Below, in pieces: positions 3,714 to 5,245 of a DNA stretch of 5,245 bases; the first letter of the stretch is position 1; each line of letters starts with the position of its first letter. The stretch comes from an uncultured Rikenellaceae bacterium (GTDB lineage Bacteria; Bacteroidota; Bacteroidia; Bacteroidales; Rikenellaceae), in contig CASDWR010000278.1 of assembly GCA_949284665.1 (NCBI GenBank), forward strand, positions 1 through 5,245, written 5' to 3'. The notes below the pieces were generated by a model. The model searched no databases and was not told where the DNA came from. It was given only the letters and a program-made list of their open reading frames with translations. The translations under genes were made by a program, and so were the position numbers.

Positions 3714-5245
3714 ATGAAAAGGACAATTTCGATTTTTGGTGCGTTGCTGCTGGCCGTCGTGATTACTTCGTGCCAGAAGGGACGCCGATACGAGCAGGTC
3801 GACGGGGACCCGCTCCATGCACGTATCTATACGCTGGATAACGGATTGAAGGTATACATGTCCGTCAACAGGGAGGTGCCACGTGTACAGGCCCGGATTG
3901 CGGTTCGGGTAGGGGGGAAGAACGATCCTGCCGAAACCACCGGGCTGGCCCACTATTTCGAACATTTGATGTTTAAGGGGACGCAACAGGTCGGCACATC
4001 CGATTATGCCGCCGAAAAACCCATGCTCGACCGGATCGAAGAGTTGTTTGAAACGTATCGCAAAACGGACGACGAACAGGAACGTGCGGCCATCTATCGT
4101 GTGATCGACAGTGTCAGTTACGAAGCTTCCCGGATTGCTATCCCCAACGAGTACGACAAACTGATGGCAGCGATCGGTGCGGATGGGTCCAATGCCTACA
4201 CAGGTTACGATGAGACGGTCTATCTGGAGGATATTCCTTCCAATGAGGTGGAAAATTGGCTCAAGATACAGGCAGACCGTTTCCAGAACATGGTGATCCG
4301 CGGTTTCCACACCGAACTGGAAACCATTTATGAAGAGAAAAACATGTCCCTTACCCGTGACGATCGCAAAGTGTATGAAAAGATTCTTGCGGCTCTTTTC
4401 CCGCATCACCCCTACGGAACCCAAACCGTGTTGGGTACTCAGGACCATCTGAAGAATCCTTCGATCGCCAATGTGAAGCGGTACAAGGAGACTTATTATG
4501 TCCCCAACAACATGGCAATTTGCCTTGCGGGTGATTTCGATCCGGAGGAAACCATTGCCATGATCGACCGTTATTTCGGTCCCATGCAACCGAACGAGGC
4601 ATTGCCCCGATACGAGATTGTCCCTGAAGAGCCGATCGTGACACCCGTGGTTGAGTGCGTTTACGGACCCAATGCAGAGAATGTCACTTTGGCTTGGCGG
4701 CTCGGGGGAATTGCGAGTCGCGATAATCTGTTGTCGATGCTGGCAGCCGGAATCCTCAGCAACGGCCAGGCCGGGTTGTTCGATCTTGATCTTAACCAGA
4801 GTCAGAAGGTGCTCGGTGCCTATGGTTATCCGATTATGATGACCGATTACGGGGCATTTGTTGTACAGGGATTCCCGAAAGAGGGACAAACGCTCGATCA
4901 GGTGAAGGAGTTGATGCTCGCTGAAGTTTCCAAATTGCGGAACGGAGCGTTCGATGAACGGTTGTTACGGGCGACGGTAAACAATTTCAAGGCAACGCTT
5001 ATGAAACAGCTCGATTCGAATGAAGGAAGGGTCGATGCATTTGTCTCTTCGTTTATCGGCGGGACTGACTGGAAAGATGAGGTGCGCATGTTGGAGGCTT
5101 TGGAAAAGGTCACGGCGGAAAAGGTTGCCGCATTTGTCAGGGAAAGGCTCGGAGAAGAGAATTTTGCCGTCGTTTACAAATATCGCGGCGACGATCCTGG
5201 TGTACAAAAGATCGGAAAACCTGCCATCACCCCGATTCTCACCAA
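3714..5245 (+). CDS. M16 family zinc metallopeptidase, predicted lipoprotein (first 510 residues; gene continues past right edge)
   Basis: This is an insulinase/pitrilysin-family protease, expected to cleave peptides or unfolded proteins in the cell envelope. The N-terminus is a lipoprotein signal: MKR, a hydrophobic core (about 4-18), then ITSC with C20 as the likely lipidated cysteine. The residues after it (QKGRR) are basic, unlike the acidic surface-export signal of Bacteroidota lipoproteins, so a periplasm-facing location is inferred. The inverted zinc motif HxxEH is H80-Y-F-E83-H84, with E83 as catalytic base; the third ligand is probably E208 (or E207) in ELETIYEEKN. NAYTGYDETVY (160-170) is the conserved strand lining the active site. 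A second M16 domain begins around residue 245 (VKRYKETYYVPNNMAICLAG). Bacteroidota relatives are often about 900-950 residues with two halves, so the missing part is probably large. The ATG at 3714 is fixed by the signal peptide. It follows a long leader and appears to start a new transcription unit. Confidence 0.93.
   Translation, partial: MKRTISIFGALLLAVVITSCQKGRRYEQVDGDPLHARIYTLDNGLKVYMSVNREVPRVQARIAVRVGGKNDPAETTGLAHYFEHLMFKGTQQVGTSDYAAEKPMLDRIEELFETYRKTDDEQERAAIYRVIDSVSYEASRIAIPNEYDKLMAAIGADGSNAYTGYDETVYLEDIPSNEVENWLKIQADRFQNMVIRGFHTELETIYEEKNMSLTRDDRKVYEKILAALFPHHPYGTQTVLGTQDHLKNPSIANVKRYKETYYVPNNMAICLAGDFDPEETIAMIDRYFGPMQPNEALPRYEIVPEEPIVTPVVECVYGPNAENVTLAWRLGGIASRDNLLSMLAAGILSNGQAGLFDLDLNQSQKVLGAYGYPIMMTDYGAFVVQGFPKEGQTLDQVKELMLAEVSKLRNGAFDERLLRATVNNFKATLMKQLDSNEGRVDAFVSSFIGGTDWKDEVRMLEALEKVTAEKVAAFVRERLGEENFAVVYKYRGDDPGVQKIGKPAITPILT

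Noticed and set aside
3648..4889. A 413-codon minus-strand open frame
   Set aside because: It lies antisense to the M16 peptidase, whose sense frame has a signal peptide, the HxxEH zinc site and clear family motifs. The antisense translation has no recognisable domain and is a codon-bias shadow.

Overview
The window looks like chromosomal DNA of a member of the Bacteroidota, most likely order Bacteroidales. Three things suggest this. The SdhA and SdhC proteins are of the Bacteroidales type. The intergenic regions carry the phylum-specific promoter -7 element TAnnTTTG. Start codons mostly lack good Shine-Dalgarno sequences. Base composition is roughly balanced, which would fit a Rikenellaceae/Alistipes-like lineage, but that finer placement is inference. 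No mobile element, CRISPR array, tRNA or rRNA is visible, and the content is essentially core metabolism and envelope functions.

Layout. Positions 1-1180 (minus strand) hold the first part of a succinate dehydrogenase/fumarate reductase operon: sdhC/frdC (cytochrome b558 membrane anchor) followed after 37 bases by sdhA/frdA (flavoprotein), which runs off the left edge. The iron-sulfur subunit would be expected just outside the window. A near-ideal Bacteroidota promoter lies at 1256-1287. Positions 1365-2549 (minus) hold a two-gene Tat export operon, tatA then tatC, with its own candidate promoter near 2613. Positions 2550-2912 form a divergent non-coding region that also holds the promoter of the plus-strand gene at 2913-3392, a small DUF456-type membrane protein. 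A 321-base non-coding stretch (3393-3713) with another -7 element precedes a plus-strand M16 (insulinase/pitrilysin family) zinc metallopeptidase with a lipoprotein signal. This gene runs off the right edge after 510 codons.

How the parts relate. The Sdh/Frd complex is an inner-membrane enzyme joining fumarate/succinate conversion to the menaquinone pool, central to anaerobic respiration and succinate formation in this group. TatA and TatC form a minimal translocase for folded proteins, with no tatB next to them. The M16 lipoprotein is an envelope protease. These are neighbours in separate transcription units; nothing in the sequence shows that they act in one pathway. I found no convincing new multi-gene system. 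The points most worth a second look are a TatC lacking the usual N-terminal glutamate, a long helical insert inside the M16 zinc site, and palindromes lying upstream of the -7 element in three of the four predicted promoters.
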